Below are positions 1 to 12,419 of a stretch of DNA of 64,000 nucleotides, piece after piece (position 1 is the first letter of the stretch; every line of letters begins with the position of its first letter). Source of the stretch: Membranipora membranacea (lineage: Eukaryota; Bryozoa; Gymnolaemata; Cheilostomatida; Membraniporidae); the NCBI GenBank assembly GCA_914767715.1, contig OU612074.1:4973501-5037500 (forward strand). The letters run 5' to 3'. The notes beneath the pieces are model-generated. The model saw only the letters and a program-made list of their open reading frames with translations, was not told the DNA's origin and made no database searches. A program made the translations under genes and the position numbers.

Positions 1-3000
1 GTCATTTAACACAGGCTGAACTGGCTAATGCAGCACCATTTTGGTGTAAAACTCATGACAATGACGTCAGAAATTGTTCGATCTTTCAGAGGGCCATATT
101 GATAAGGCAGAGTGCGTAACAAGTACAGGCATGTGTAAACCCTTAGCTTATTATGTGCAACAACAAGACTGTATCATTGTACATGACATAATTGGAACCA
201 TAGCATACATAATTTGAGAGTTGCTAACTTATCGATTCAATGTACTACTGTCATGTAATGAAGTAACAAAATGACTACCTAGACACAACAGAATCGTGAA
301 ACCTCAAATACAAATTGACAAAACCTACGTTAGTCCATCCTTCATCACAATAGCTGGATTTAGTGTCATGAATTTTGCATGATACTCACAAAGTACCAAC
401 ATGATCAATGTTATGATACATTCAAGTACATATTTAAAGATAATAACTAGATTCATTCTAAATTTATCATAAGATATTAAAAGCATTATCTTGCCATAAG
501 ATCCTGAGAAATACACAGGGACTAATGAAAACTTCGTTTACCTTGCATTTTTTCAGGGAATGTTACTGGTCAGATCTGATTTTGGTTTATGTGGACAACT
601 TGTGCATACAAGGAGTCGACTTAAAAGCAACATAAAAAACGATCGCTTTTCAGATGGATTTTCATCACCAAATGTCTTTAAAACCAAGGAATAGATCATT
701 AGAGTCGACTAACTTGGGCCTGCCTGAGTTCTTAGTTTGAAGCCTTCGTATTTTGTGTCTAGTATTGATGACAAAATGAGTACAAGAACATAACAGAGCC
801 TTGAGATCTTGGTTGGCAATCAACCAGACCAACATAATAAAGATGTGTGGCTGAACAGGCTTTTGCAGCATTAGTCTTGTGTAAAATTCATGCAAATGAC
901 ATCAGACATTGTTTGATCTTTCACAGATGAACAGTATATTTATAACTAAACTTAGGATTTAGTTTGTCATTGAAGATTATTATGCAGTTGCTTGTCAGAT
1001 TATCCAGGCACAGCTTATATGTCTGTTGTCTTAATCAAATCTATAAAGAAGAATTCTCAGAAAAGGAGATTACCTGTAATACAGCTAGTTGGTAATAACA
1101 TATTGGAAGTCACTATGTAGTATTTAACTTTTGTTTTAATTGCTAACAATACTAGCCTAGTATTGGCAAAACTACAGATGTAAATCATCAAAGTATTTAA
1201 AAAGATGCTTATCATACTTACCGCTAATTTGTGTTACAGCAGACATTTTACTAATTTTAATGTCAACCACTGCATAGTAATGCATTTATCAGCGTCAGTG
1301 GAGATTAAGCTGATTAATCCATACTAGAATTAAAAGAAACTTTAGAGATTAATCCACTAATGAAGACTGCAGGATGATTCATGGCTTCTGGAGGCATATT
1401 TTTGTTTGCAAAGTTTGCAATAAATTTAGTTTAATGTTAGTTCGTCAAATGAATTAAACTTTTATTTCATATTTTCATGCAATGTTAGAAGATTGTAAGT
1501 ACAAGCCACTTTGTACGTAAATTAGTCCACATGATAAATCATAAGGTGTTTGTCCCGGGATATCAAAACTCTAATATCATCATCGTCACCACTAATAATC
1601 AAATAAAGTAAACAGTAAACAAGCTTAGGAGTAGGTAAAAGTTCCAATTATTGTGATGTCTCTCAAGGCAAAAGAGGTAAATAAACATAACCGTCATTAC
1701 AGTACCGTATATGTACATGTACTTAGTCTGGTATATAATGATATAGGATGGGTTCATATTCCAACCTGTTTGGTATAAAATTGAGGGGATTATTTATGGG
1801 TGATTGTGACTCACTCTCTTGACTGTTCTTAGTAACATAATAATAAGGCAGAGTGTGTATTTGATATTGGTTTATGTGTAGCCTTAGCTGATTATGTGAA
1901 ACACCAAGGTTGTATAATGGTACATGACAGAAATAGAGCGATGAAATAAGTCTTCTTAATTTTTGGCTCAAAGCTGCTTTATTTTGCATCCTTTATTGAC
2001 ATAACTGAGTCATAAAGTCTCAAGTACGTATCAACGAACCAAGGTAAGAAGGATGAAAGGATGGATTTTGCACCCTAATTGCTATGTGAAACTCACAAAG
2101 GAGCGAAATCATTAAAGAGATAATCCAGCAAAGCACAGATTAACAGGTATTTAGAACTATATTCATCCTAAAAGAGTCATTAGAGATTAATAGCTTTGCC
2201 TGCCACAAAATCCTGATGAATATACCAGCAGTTATGAACATCTTGTTTACCCTGCGATATTCCAGGCGTTTTGTTGAGATAAAATCAACATGAAAAACAT
2301 TGCTTCGCAGATGGTGATTAATTACCTAATATCTGTAGCACCAAGGAATAAGTTATCAGAACATATTAACTTGGGTCTGCCTGAGTTATTGGTTTAATCT
2401 TTCATAATTTGGGTCTAATATTGATGTTACATCAGGGACAATGATATGAGAGTGCCAAATATCTCGACTGCTAAACAACATAAAAGAATATGAGATTATT
2501 TGAAACTGGTTGAACTGGGTTTTGAAGCATCAGTCTTGTGTAAAATCTTTGACAATGACAAAGACATCGTTTAATATATCACCGTTCAGATTAACAGGAT
2601 TTTTATCACTAAATTTGGATTTTAGTTCTTCATATGCAGTAGTTTGCCAAATTATCAAGCACAGCTAATAGGTGCTAAAAGGTGCTTTGTTTGACAAGAT
2701 TAAATGAAGCATTCTCAATAAAGGTTGACTCTCTGGATCTCCACTTTTGTTGCATAATCGTTACTCTTGACCAGGATAGGACATATGACTTAGATGGATA
2801 GATCCGTGTCATAAAGAACGTAATAGCACAACAGACTGGAAAGAAAAAAGAGAATTTAACCATATAAAATTAGTTCTGTCGGAACTCACCATGTTACTGA
2901 GCCATTGTCTCACTGACAGCTCGAGGATTTCATGAGTGTATAGTAATCACTCCAACTTTTATCCAAAACACAAGTGTTTGAGAAAATATGCGTGTAATTT

Positions 3001-4309
3001 TGTTCACAAAGACGCTAATGTGTGTTTCAAATCAATTGTATCAAGGATTTTTCGCTGTGATTAAATTGTATGAGAGAACCAGCAAAAGGGTTGCTGTATT
3101 CTTACAAATGAAAAATGACCCTCATGAATAACAAGTGAAGACGCTATGGCTCTATACTTCATGGGATCTCATTCAAGATTTCTGAATGACCTCAGTAAAA
3201 ACACTCTTTCAACATTGTCAAGATCATGGAAGATTTTTCTGATTTACTACTACACTTAATGAGCTTTGTAAGTTACTGAATATCTACAGCATGAAAATTT
3301 GCTGTTTGATGGATTACCATAATTACTATAATTACAGATATTAGGCCAAATGAATTGTCTATTACACACAGAGAAAAGTTAGAATCAAAATTACTTTTAT
3401 AAAAAATATAAGGCATATTGGAGTCAAATAATGGTGATGTTGATTCTCAGCTAGTTCCCCCACTTCAACCTAAGAATTAATCAAATGAGAATCATATTGT
3501 AGATTTAATTTTACTCTTAAATCACCCCCGGCCAGTTTCAAAAGACAGTTGATTATTTCGAGTATCAAATCACAGCTGATTTTTCTTCTTAGAGTCAAGA
3601 TAATTCTTTGCAAGGGTGAAGTAGGGGAACTATCTCAGAATCAAATCAACACTAACTTTTTTTTGTGGGTAACCACATAGCCTACCGTCATTGGGGAGAT
3701 TTGAAGGATTTTCATGTAACTGATGAAATTCATAATACCAAATTAGTTAGGCTTAGTAAATAACTGCAAATTAAAAGTCTCAAAGTTCGAATTACTCAAA
3801 ACTTCAAGCGAATGAGTAGCTTTTGAGTTTCTTCCCTTCGATTGCCTATTATTTTTTCTGACAGAAGTTTCATGATTTGTGGTCATCTGTTACAAAGCTA
3901 CAAATTATTACTATGTCCTATCTAATACTTGAGAAGAGGATGTGAGCTAGTATGTGTTAATTATTACACCGCAGCTTGTGATGGATGAAACGCAGATGTG
4001 TGAAAGCTGATTTTTACGACTTTCTATTCAAGTGGTGTATTAGTGGTTGTATAGAACCAACTGATATCATCATAAAGTTAAGTTTTCTTCTAAATTCCAA
4101 CAAAGAATCTGAATTTGAAAGATCCATTCGATCTACTGAGAAGATAGAAAGCCAGGAAAACTTCTATTATTTATGCTCATAGTGTCGTTTAATTGACCTC
4201 TTCTCAAATAAATTATCAATTTTTGGAGAACATGATGAGTGACAAGTGGGAAGCTTAGTTCATTGTCATTGATTACATAATAACTCAATTTTGTATGACA
4301 ACAGGTTTT
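1..4309. repeat. A1 downstream spacer, ancient duplicated block
   Basis: I see no convincing gene here. The stretch is AT-rich and resembles 7.7-11.0 kb at a diverged level. For example, the text around 680-900 matches 8205-8425, 1230-1320 matches 8710-8800, 1840-1940 matches 9270-9350, and 2340-2560 matches 9835-10080. Within the block a shorter motif set recurs (CAGATTAACAGG, TATTTATAACTA, then GTCAT..AGAGATTAAT). This indicates an older tandem repeat now degraded. Small open frames conserved with the second copy do not stay open in both and look non-coding. Confidence 0.6.
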
Positions 4310-4528
4310 AATGTCCATTTATAGAAGATTTATTTTGTGAAATTATTAAAATACGAGTAATGAAGTCATCAGTGATGAAAAAAAAGACTAAGTAGTATTG
4401 CTTGATTTTTCAATTTAAATCTGTATTATGCAATTGTGAGGAAATCTGGTTAATATGTTACTCAGTAACTGTAGGAACATATGTTTCTCTACTTATTTTT
4501 TATCTGTTTCTGTATCTTCATCTGTGAC
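4310..4528 (-). other. A1 noncoding 3' terminal exon
   Basis: The minus strand has an acceptor ending TTTTAG at 4529-4530. The exon begins with a GAT/ACA-rich stretch (GTCACAGATGAAGATACAG) and an AATAAA signal lies at 4329-4334. The same layout recurs downstream of all eight family members. The 3' boundary is inferred as about 20 nt past the signal. Confidence 0.65.
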
Positions 4529-4837
4529 CTAAAATGAAAAATAATTTTGTCAGTGAAAAGGTCATCACAGTAAATGTCATACATGCGGACTTTTGTATCA
4601 AGCTGAACTAGTATTGGTACGTCACAACTAAGCAAAAGGTGAGTGAGCCATCAGATTTACACCTTCTGCATTTGCTGGCTACAATCTCTCTACTACTTGG
4701 TTTGAAAGCCATTTTTAAACATACTATAAGCTGTGTGATAGGAAGCAATCCAGAGTAACTTTTACACTGAGGCTGCTTATTGACTGTTTAAGTTAGCTAT
4801 TATTGTATATGCCCTTACAATGAATACGTGTACTTAC

Positions 4838-5536
4838 TTAAGTTGATTCTTGTGGTCTGCCTCCTCTTGGGCGACAATGGCAAGGGCGTCTCCCTGAGCC
4901 ATCTTCACCACCAGCTGGTCTATCACCACGGGGGCCTCCTCTTGGTCGACTGCCATCTCCACCTGCTCGTAGTCTTCTCTCTTCTCCAGTTCCCTCTCTG
5001 CCCTCCCTGCCAGCACCTCCTCTTTCTGCTCTCTTGGCTATCATTTCCTCCCTACTCATTGGTGCGTCTCCACTGTCAATGCGAGCTTGTCTTCTTTCTG
5101 CCATTGACTCCTTCATTGCAACCCTATCCACATTTCCGTCCTCATCTCTGATTATTTCAACTTGACCTCTTGGCCTGCATTTGCAAGGCCTCCTTCTTAC
5201 TTCTGAACCATCACCGTCAGCATCCTGGGCAATGCAGGCACCTGCAAATTAAGAGTGTATGATTATTAATTTCCAAATATCGTTAGAACTACTATTCAGA
5301 CACCTTAAAAATTTAAAAAAATGTGTTGTATCCTACCATAGAGAACAATTATTTTACAGCCTAAAATGTTAATTGATTATTTTTAATATGCCTAACAAAA
5401 GTTTTGAAATGCTTAAATCTATTTCTCAAGAAATAAAGACAAATTGTCTTGTTGCTTGCAAGATTTACTCAGCACATCTATGATTGTACTCACCAACAAC
5501 AACTGCGAAGAGAAGAGTGACCGTTAACTTGTTCAT
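4838..5536 (-). CDS. A1: secreted CxC Arg/Gly-rich protein, family unrecognised
   Basis: The coding exons are complement(5494..5536) and complement(4838..5241), giving 148 aa. The donor is G|GTGAGTA and the acceptor TTTGCAG|G; the phase-1 junction forms a Gly codon. The start is the only ATG joined to the conserved signal exon and is preceded by AAACC. Residues 1-19 form a hydrophobic signal peptide (MNKLTVTLLFAVVVG then ACIA), with likely cleavage before Gln20. The mature protein has an acidic Asp/Gly stretch, a first module RRRPCKCRPRG (Cys34, Cys36) and a charged helix-prone middle (about 52-80). A Gly/Arg/Glu-rich region with RGD at 119-121 follows, then a second module RRPCHCRPRG (Cys135, Cys137). 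The two modules look like duplicates. The TAA stop is flush with a GTAAGT donor, so a 3' UTR intron follows. No known family is recognised. It is the most diverged member of subfamily A. An extracellular role is inferred only from the signal peptide. Confidence 0.85.
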
Positions 5537-5693
5537 GGTTTCTACAAAAGTGAGTAAATGCAGCACTAAAGACATTTATTTAAACAAGGATAAAACTTTC
5601 AAAACAATATGTAACATAATAATAACATAGTTGCACTGTAGCTTCGAACATGTTAATTTTTTCATTTTTATTTAAGTCAAAATATAGGCTTAC

Positions 5694-5853
5694 CTGGCGA
5701 GTGTTTTTCTTTGGAATCTGTTCTGCTCTGTTCTGCTCTGTTCTGCTCTGTTCTGCTCTGTTCTGCTCTGTTCTGCTCTGTTTTGCTCTGCCCTGCTCTG
5801 TTCTGCTCTGGTCTGCTCTGTTCTACTCTGTTCTGCCCTGTTAGAAGATGTGT
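5694..5853 (-). other. A1 noncoding 5' exon
   Basis: A minus-strand donor GCCAG|GTAAGC lies at 5693-5694. The matching acceptor TTTTGTAG sits 5 nt before the ATG (exon 2 starts at 5541). The exon 5' end is inferred at about 30 nt from the TATA box. Most of this leader is the decamer repeat. Confidence 0.65.
5721..5840. repeat. Decamer tandem repeat, 12 units
   Basis: Twelve head-to-tail copies of TTCTGCTCTG (minus strand CAGAGCAGAA) with a few substitutions in the last six. It lies inside the transcribed 5' leader of A1. The same repeat has 5, 5 and 7 units in A2, A3 and A4. Confidence 0.95.
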
Positions 5854-5876
5854 GCCTATGTTTCATTGTGCCTTGA

Positions 5877-5884
5877 CTTTTATA
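5877..5884 (-). promoter_or_regulatory. A1 TATA box
   Basis: TATAAAAG lies within AGATTTACTATAAAAG, about 30 nt before the presumed leader exon. The surrounding sequence, including GGCACAATG downstream, is shared with the promoters of all family members. Confidence 0.8.
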
Positions 5885-5933
5885 GTAAATCTACCAACCT
5901 AGTGACGCTTATCAAATGTGGCGCACGTCCAAA

Positions 5934-5949
5934 CTTGTCACATGACAAG
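5934..5949. promoter_or_regulatory. Palindromic site upstream of A1
   Basis: CTTGTCA, two bases (CA), then TGACAAG forms a perfect 7-bp inverted repeat with a CACATG E-box core. It lies about 50 bp upstream of the TATA box. Copies A2-A4 keep the CACATGACAAG half at the same place. A binding role is inferred. Confidence 0.4.
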
Positions 5950-6889
5950 GTAGATTTAACTAGCATAATCCCATCATTCATGAGATTATGGTTGAGATAA
6001 CTAGATAATCACAATCTGAACAGTTTTCTGCACTGTCATTCTGACGTAGGTTCGCAGAGATCAATGATGGATTAACAGCCTCATTTTGCATCTACCTGTT
6101 ACAAAAATAGAATTATGTGATTAGCATTAGCTGATCATTTAGCGGCTTATTATCTAGGAAGTCATATGTGTAACGTAAAAGTTTATTTATAATATCTTTT
6201 TAGGCAGCGAAGGCACACCGTGGCTTCGGCATGTTCACATAGACGCGTTTATTCATGCACTGATGATAAGTGCCACATGTCATAGAGACCAAGATTTTGA
6301 AAACCTTAGTTTTCCAGTAATGATAAGCTTAGCTCAAACAGAGAGACATGAATGATGGTTATGGCTTTCCTTTATCACTTTGTAGTTCTGCTCATGTTTA
6401 GTCCATGGCAGTCTTGTGCTCTCTTTCACTTGCTTCAAAACAATCGGCGGAATGGGGAGCAATTTAATTTCCTGTCAGAACTTGTGGAAACAAATGAGAC
6501 AGCAATTAAATTTGTTAGGATCAAAAGTGAACTAAGAATTAGAGCACAGCACAGCTTTGATTTACAATATGAAAAGAAATCTATTTGTTTTTTTGTCAGT
6601 AAGAGTCATAGTCCAAGCTGGAATGAAGCAAACACTTCTTGATGATATATACTTGTAGTCAGTGAGGGCCTGATAAGTGTCGAATGCGAATGTGATCGGC
6701 ATAATGTATGCAATGGTGTTTCCATTGTATAGCGACATTTTCTAGCCCTGCTGTGATCAGCCTGTATTCAGTGTTCTCAAGATGAGGGTATATCAGGCGA
6801 AGGCAGTGTATTTGGTATTTGTATGATCTCTGCTTGTCTATATTATTCAGCTGACACCAATTATATACTACATACAATCATACATTACA

Positions 6890-6990
6890 TACAATTATAT
6901 AATATATAAACTTATTTAATATATTAAATACAATTATATATAATATACAATTATATACAATTATTTACAATATACAATTATATATAATTA
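6890..6990. repeat. AT-rich microsatellite (TACAATTATA-type)
   Basis: Irregular repeats of TACAATTATATA. The orthologous tract is longer in the A2 unit (14288-14462) and the A3 unit (19868-20032). Confidence 0.85.
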
Positions 6991-7004
6991 TACCACCATT
7001 TTAA

Positions 7005-7205
7005 CATGCTTGTTGTGCGAGAGGCCCAACCAAGTTCGAATCCCGGTGAAGACAGATTTCATTTACATATCATCTCTTTTACTACTTGGTGGAATAACTT
7101 GTATTGGTTTGCACCGAGCTTTGCAAGCTTAAGCAACCCAGCGTGGCTGAGCGGTGGGAGTGTTTGATCTCAGCCCAAGTTAAAATTCCGGTGAGGCCAG
7201 ATCAA
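7005..7205 (+). mobile_element. tRNA-derived SINE-like sequence
   Basis: A perfect RNA polymerase III B-box-like GTTCGAATCCC occurs at 7034-7044. A second tRNA-like segment follows at about 7140-7200, with GCGTGGCTGAGCGG resembling an A box. The same pair occurs in the A2 and A3 units, so it predates those duplications. It has no complete tRNA fold. Confidence 0.45.
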
Positions 7206-10200
7206 AAAAAGCAAGGAGGGAGCATGGGGAGGAGCCCTTATTTTTATAAAATATATATAAATATACCACAATTATAACATGTTTGTTACGTTACATTCTA
7301 TGGCTGCATTCACTGAAAATATTTTCGGGGGCGTTCTGCCACATAATAGTTCAACAATACTCCGACTGTCTACCTTATAGGTGGCACGAAAAGGACAGCC
7401 ATTCTATTTTGCACTTATGATGACATCGCCAATTGGTGTGTATATCATCCACACCCTTGAAGTTTTGTGGCATGTTTGATCGATCGCGACATTTCTAGGT
7501 GTATTTATAAAATTATATGTATATTTATTAAATATATTAATAAACACTTTGTTTACCATGCATCATTCAAGCCATTTTGTTGTAGCAAATGTGCAGGGTC
7601 GGATCTAATCTTAATCGATCATATGTGGACAACTTGTGCATACAAAGGGTTGGGTTAAATTCAGCATCATAAAAAGATCGCTCTGCAAATGGTGATTAAT
7701 TACAGTTATGAGAACAAACTAACTTGGGCCTGCCTGAGTCCTTGGTTTGAAGCTTTCGTATTTTGTGTCTGAGAAAATGAGTACAAGAACATAATGGAGT
7801 AACAAAATGAATACTTTCACACGAAAGAATCGTAGAACCTCAAATACTAATTGACGAATCCTTTGTGGGCCCATCCTTCATCATAATGGCTGGAATTCGC
7901 GCCATGAATATTGTGTAAAACTCACAAAGTACTAACATAATAATTGAGATATTACATTTAAGTACAGATTCAAAGATATTTATAACTATATTCATTCTAA
8001 ATGAGCCATTTAATATTAAAGGCATCGCTTGCCATAAAATCCTGAGAAATACACAGGGATTAATAAACACTTTGTTTACCATGCATTATTCTAGGAATAT
8101 TTACGGTCAGATCTGATTTTGGTTCGTCTAGAAATCCTGTGAATAACAGGAGTCAACATAAAGGCAACATAAAAAAAGGATCTCTTTGCAGATTGATATT
8201 CCTCACCAAGGAATAGGTTATAAGAATCGACTAACTGAGGCCTGCCTGAGATCTTAGTTTGAAGCTTTTGCATTTGCCGTCTAGTATTGATGACCAAATT
8301 GGTACGGCAATATAACAGAGCCTTCGAACCTTGGTTGCCAATCAACCAGACCATCATAATAAATATAATGGTTATTACTCACCGGCTGAACTGGACTGTG
8401 TAAGCAGCATAAGTCTTGTGTAAAATTCGTGCCAATGATGTCGGACATTGTTCGATCTTTCACTGATAAACAGGATCATTTTAACTAAAGTTAGGATTTA
8501 GATTGTCATGGGAGATAAACATGCAGCCTCAGAAAATCAGAAAACCTGTAATACAGCTTGTTGGTAATAACGTCATATTGAAATTCACTGTGTAGTGTTT
8601 ACCTTCTGTTTTACTAGACAAAGAAACTCTCCACATATTGGCCTTGTAAGATATAGATGATAGTCAAAGTCTTTAAAAAGACTCTGGTTATGCTAACCAC
8701 TATTTTGTGTTACAGCAGACATTATTAAGGTGAATTTCAAATACTGCATACTTAATGAGTTTATCCACGTCATTAGAGATTAACCCGATTAACTCTATAC
8801 TGGAATTGAAAACTTTTGAGACTAATTGCCAATTAAGACTGTAGGATGTTTTTGGGCGTCTGGAGACATATCTTAAGTCTGCAACGCAAATAATATTATA
8901 GTTTAATGGTAGTTCGTCAAATAACTTAAATCTTTCTTTTACATTTTCAAGTCATGTCAGAAGATTATAAGTACAAGCCACTCTGTATGTAAGTGTGTCC
9001 ACATAACTCATCATAACATGTTGGTCCAAGTATCAAAACTCCAATCATTGCCATCAATACTATCTAAATATTGGTAGGTAGGTAAAAGTTCCAATGACTG
9101 CGATGTGTCTCTAGTGCAAAAGCGGTAAATGAACATCACAATCTTTACAGCTTGTATTGGGTGTGGTAAGTAACGATGTGGTAGGCTTAATATTGCAATA
9201 TTTTACACATAATAATGATAACTACACAGTATATCCCTTTTGACTGCCCTTAGGATCATAATAACAATAAGGCAGAGTTTGTTATTAGTACAGGTATAAC
9301 GGGTAGCCTCAGCTGATTATGTGCAACAACGAGGTTGTATAATGGTACATGACAAAAATAGAGCCATAAGTCTTCTTAACTCAAAGCTTCTTTGCCTCGC
9401 ATCCTGTATTGACATAACGGAGTTGTAAAATCTCAAACACGTATCAAATGACCTAAGTAAGAAGGATGTGGAAGTCCTTACTTTGCCAGATCGGCTTGTT
9501 TTTAATCATAGTCATCGCTGTGTAAAACTCATAAAGGAGCTAAATAATTAAAGAGATAATCCATTAAAGCACAGATTAACAGGTATTTTTAACTAAAATC
9601 AGTCTAAATGTGTCACTAGAGATTAATGGCAGAGCTTGCAACACCATCATGATAAATGTACAGGCATTAATGAACACTTTGTTCACCATGCATTATTCCA
9701 GGCAATTTGTTGCAGAGAGTGTGAAAGTTTAGATCTGATTTTTAGCGATCATACATTGCAAACTTGTGCATACTTGATTTAAATGCAGCATCAAAAAATG
9801 ATCTCTTTGCAGATGGCTATTACTCATGATACGCCATAAGCACTCAGGATAAAGATATGAGAAAAAAACTAACTTGGGCCTGCCTGTGTTCTTGGTTTGA
9901 AGCTTTCATATTTTGTGTCAAGTATTGATGTCATAGCAGGTACAACAACAAAATAGAACCTTAGAATCTGGACTGGCAATAACAGCGCCACACAAAAAAG
10001 ATGTGTGGTTGCAGTGGTTGAACTGTATTTTGCAGCAACAGGCCTGTGTAAAATAAATGACAATGACATAAGATCCTTCATAGTACAGATGAACAGGATA
10101 TTTATAACCAAGCTTTTAAGTTTGCCATGAAATATTTATATGATTGACTGATTAGTCTAACCAGGCACAACTGATTGGTATGTTCTTTCAACTGCATTTA

Positions 10201-10999
10201 TTGTGCACTTTGGTGGCATTATCATTAAAATGGACGAAACAGGATTAGGAGGGATAGATCCGGATAATTAAGGATAGATTATCATAAAGAAATGGAAAGG
10301 AGAAACTGTATATAACAATTTGGGATTTGTTCTGTTGTAAGTCATCACAATATTATGCTTCTAAGCCTTTGCGTCATCGAGTGCTTGAGAATGAACTAAA
10401 ACCAACCAATGAGCGCTCTATATTTGTGAGAATTTTACCTAGACAGACTGCAATACTAATAGTTGGTTCAGATTATCAATGTTTGACACATTATGATTGA
10501 TAGGGCGATTAGCAAGACACTATAGGGGGATTAGCAAGACACTATCTGGATCGGCCATAAGTTTGCTGTCATTATTTCATTCAGTTTCAAGTCTCGTCTT
10601 TTCCAATAATAATTCAATATGACGTCAGTTGTTGATATTTTCCAGTGGGGCAACCAACTTGGGATTCCCAAGAATGTTCACAAACAATACACACAGGACA
10701 CACAACTCTTATACACAATTTATCTCAATCTTAAAATCTATGCAGACAGGCTATGCTGATATCATCATAAAAATAAGTTTTGTTCTAAATGCCAACAAAG
10801 AATTTGAAAGATCCATTTGATGTAGTGAGATCATAGAAAGCCAGGTAAACTTTTATAATTCATGCTCATAGTGTCGCGTATTTGAACTTATCTCGAAATA
10901 CATTTGGGTATTTGGAGAACATGGTGAGTGACATATGGGAAGTTTAGTTCATTGTCATTGATTACATAATAACTCAATTTTGTATGACAAAAGGTTTCA

Positions 11000-11226
11000 A
11001 TGTCCATTTATGGAAGATTTATTTTGTGAAGTTTATTAAAATACGAGAAACGGATTCATCAGTGAAGTAAAAAAGACAACTGGCTAAGGAGTATCGCTTG
11101 AATTTTCAATTTAAATTTGTATTATGCAATCGTGAGGAAATCTGGTTAATATGTTACTCAGTAACTGTAGGAACATATGTTTCTGTATTTCTTTTCTGTA
11201 TCTGTGTCCGTATCTTCATCTGTATC
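11000..11226 (-). other. A2 noncoding 3' terminal exon
   Basis: The acceptor CACTTTAG precedes an exon that begins GATACAGATGAAGATACGG. AATAAA lies at 11018-11023. If ribosomes read through the TAA, the first about 20 codons would be Asp/Thr/Glu-rich in the same frame. Confidence 0.65.
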
Positions 11227-11535
11227 CTAAAGTGAAAAATAATTCTTTCAGTGAAAAGGTCATCACAGTAAATGTCATACATGCATAGATTTGCATCAAG
11301 CTGAATCAACATTGGTACGTCACAACTAAGCAAAAGGTATGTGAGCTATCAGTTATACACCTTCTGAGTTTGCTGGCTACAATCGCTCTACTACTTGGTT
11401 TGAAAGCCATTTTTAAACATACTATAAGCTGTGTGATGGGAAGCAATCCAGAGTATCTTTTACACTGAGGCTGCTTATTGGCTGTTTAAATAAGCTATTA
11501 TTGTATTTGCCCTTACAATGAATACGTGTACTTAC

Positions 11536-12261
11536 TTAAGTTGATTCTGCTGTTTGGGGTCTGCCTCCTCTTGGTCGACAATGGCAACCTTGGCGTCTCT
11601 CTGAGCCATCTTCACCACCAGCTGGTCTATCACCACGGGGCCCTCCTCTTGGTCGACTGCCATCTCTACCTCCTGGTTGTCTTCTCTCTTCTCCAGTTCC
11701 CTCTCTGCCCTGCCTGCGAGCACCTATTCTTTCTGCTCTCTTGGCTATCATTTCCTCTCTACTCATTGGTACCTCTCCAGCGTCGATGCGAGCTTGTCTT
11801 CTTTCTGCTCTTGACTCTGCCATTGCATTCCTATCCACAAGTCCATCCTCACCTACGATTTTTTCAACTTGACCTCTTCCTCTACATTTGCAAGGCCTCC
11901 TTCTTACTTCTGAACCATCACCGTTAGGCTCCTGGGCGATGCAGGCACCTGCAAATTAAGAATAAGAATGTATTGTATGATTATCCATTTACAAATATCA
12001 TTTTTACTTCTATTCAGACACCTTAAAGTTTGAAAAAAATGTATTATATCCTACCATAGAAACCATGTTGAGTTAATTTACAGCCTCAAAGGTTAAATTA
12101 ATATTCCTTATTATGTGTAACTAAAGTTTTGAAATGTTTGAATCTATTTCCCATGAAATAAAGACAAATTTTCTTGTTGCTTGCAAGTTTTACTCAGCAC
12201 ATCTATGATTGTACTCACCAATAACAACTGCGAGGAGAAGAGTGACCGTTAACTTGTTCAT
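11536..12261 (-). CDS. A2: secreted CxC Arg/Gly-rich protein
   Basis: Coding exons are complement(12219..12261) and complement(11536..11948), giving 151 aa. The signal peptide starts MNKLTVTLLLAVVIG and probably ends at ACIA before Gln20. The mature chain has CKC at 34-36 within RRRPCKCRGRG, and a charged middle with an AESRAERRQARIDAGE stretch. RGD is at 119-121 and CHC at 136-138. Compared with A1 it gains three residues near the C terminus. The product is identical in sequence to A3, 5.6 kb away, so the duplication or a conversion event is recent. The TAA stop is immediately followed by GTAAGT, which places an intron in the 3' UTR. Function is unknown; secretion is inferred. Confidence 0.85.
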
Positions 12262-12419
12262 GGTTTCTACAAAAGTGAGTAAATGCAGCACGAAAGACAT
12301 TTATTTAAACAAGGATAAAACTTTCAAAACAATATGTAACATAATAATAACATAGTTGCACTACAGCTTCGAACATGTTAATTGTTTTCTTTTTTATTTC
12401 AGTCAAAATATAGGCTTAC

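Larger units (their letters stand above)
5950..10999. repeat. A1-A2 spacer
   Basis: No supported gene. From 6000 to 7240 the sequence matches the upstream flanks of A2 and A3, except that about 790 bp present in those copies (about 13095-13885) are missing here near 6450. AT microsatellite and tRNA-like sequences follow. From 7400 to 10490 is a diverged repeat of 1-4.3 kb. Confidence 0.6.

Noticed and set aside
665-895. Repeated minus-strand frame (VINTR..LQTK..GRPKLVDS) at 0.7 and 8.2 kb
   Set aside because: Other copies of the same DNA (2360-2560, 9868-10080) have stops or shifts; probably an old noncoding repeat.
5650-5902. Cys/Leu/Ser repeat frames through the decamer
   Set aside because: Translations of a 10-bp simple repeat. 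The unit length shifts frame between copies, and the tract lies in a minus-strand leader exon.
6352-6642. Frame conserved upstream of A1, A2 and A3 (FLSELVETNET...)
   Set aside because: Most differences between copies are nonsynonymous and the frame shifts near its end. Similarity follows the DNA duplication, not coding constraint.
11526-11927. Plus-strand 133-codon frames opposite the A mature exons (also 17112 and 22681)
   Set aside because: They are antisense to the coding exon and cross its intron boundary. They exist because the coding strand is Gly/Arg-rich with few complementary stops. No signal or splice logic supports them.
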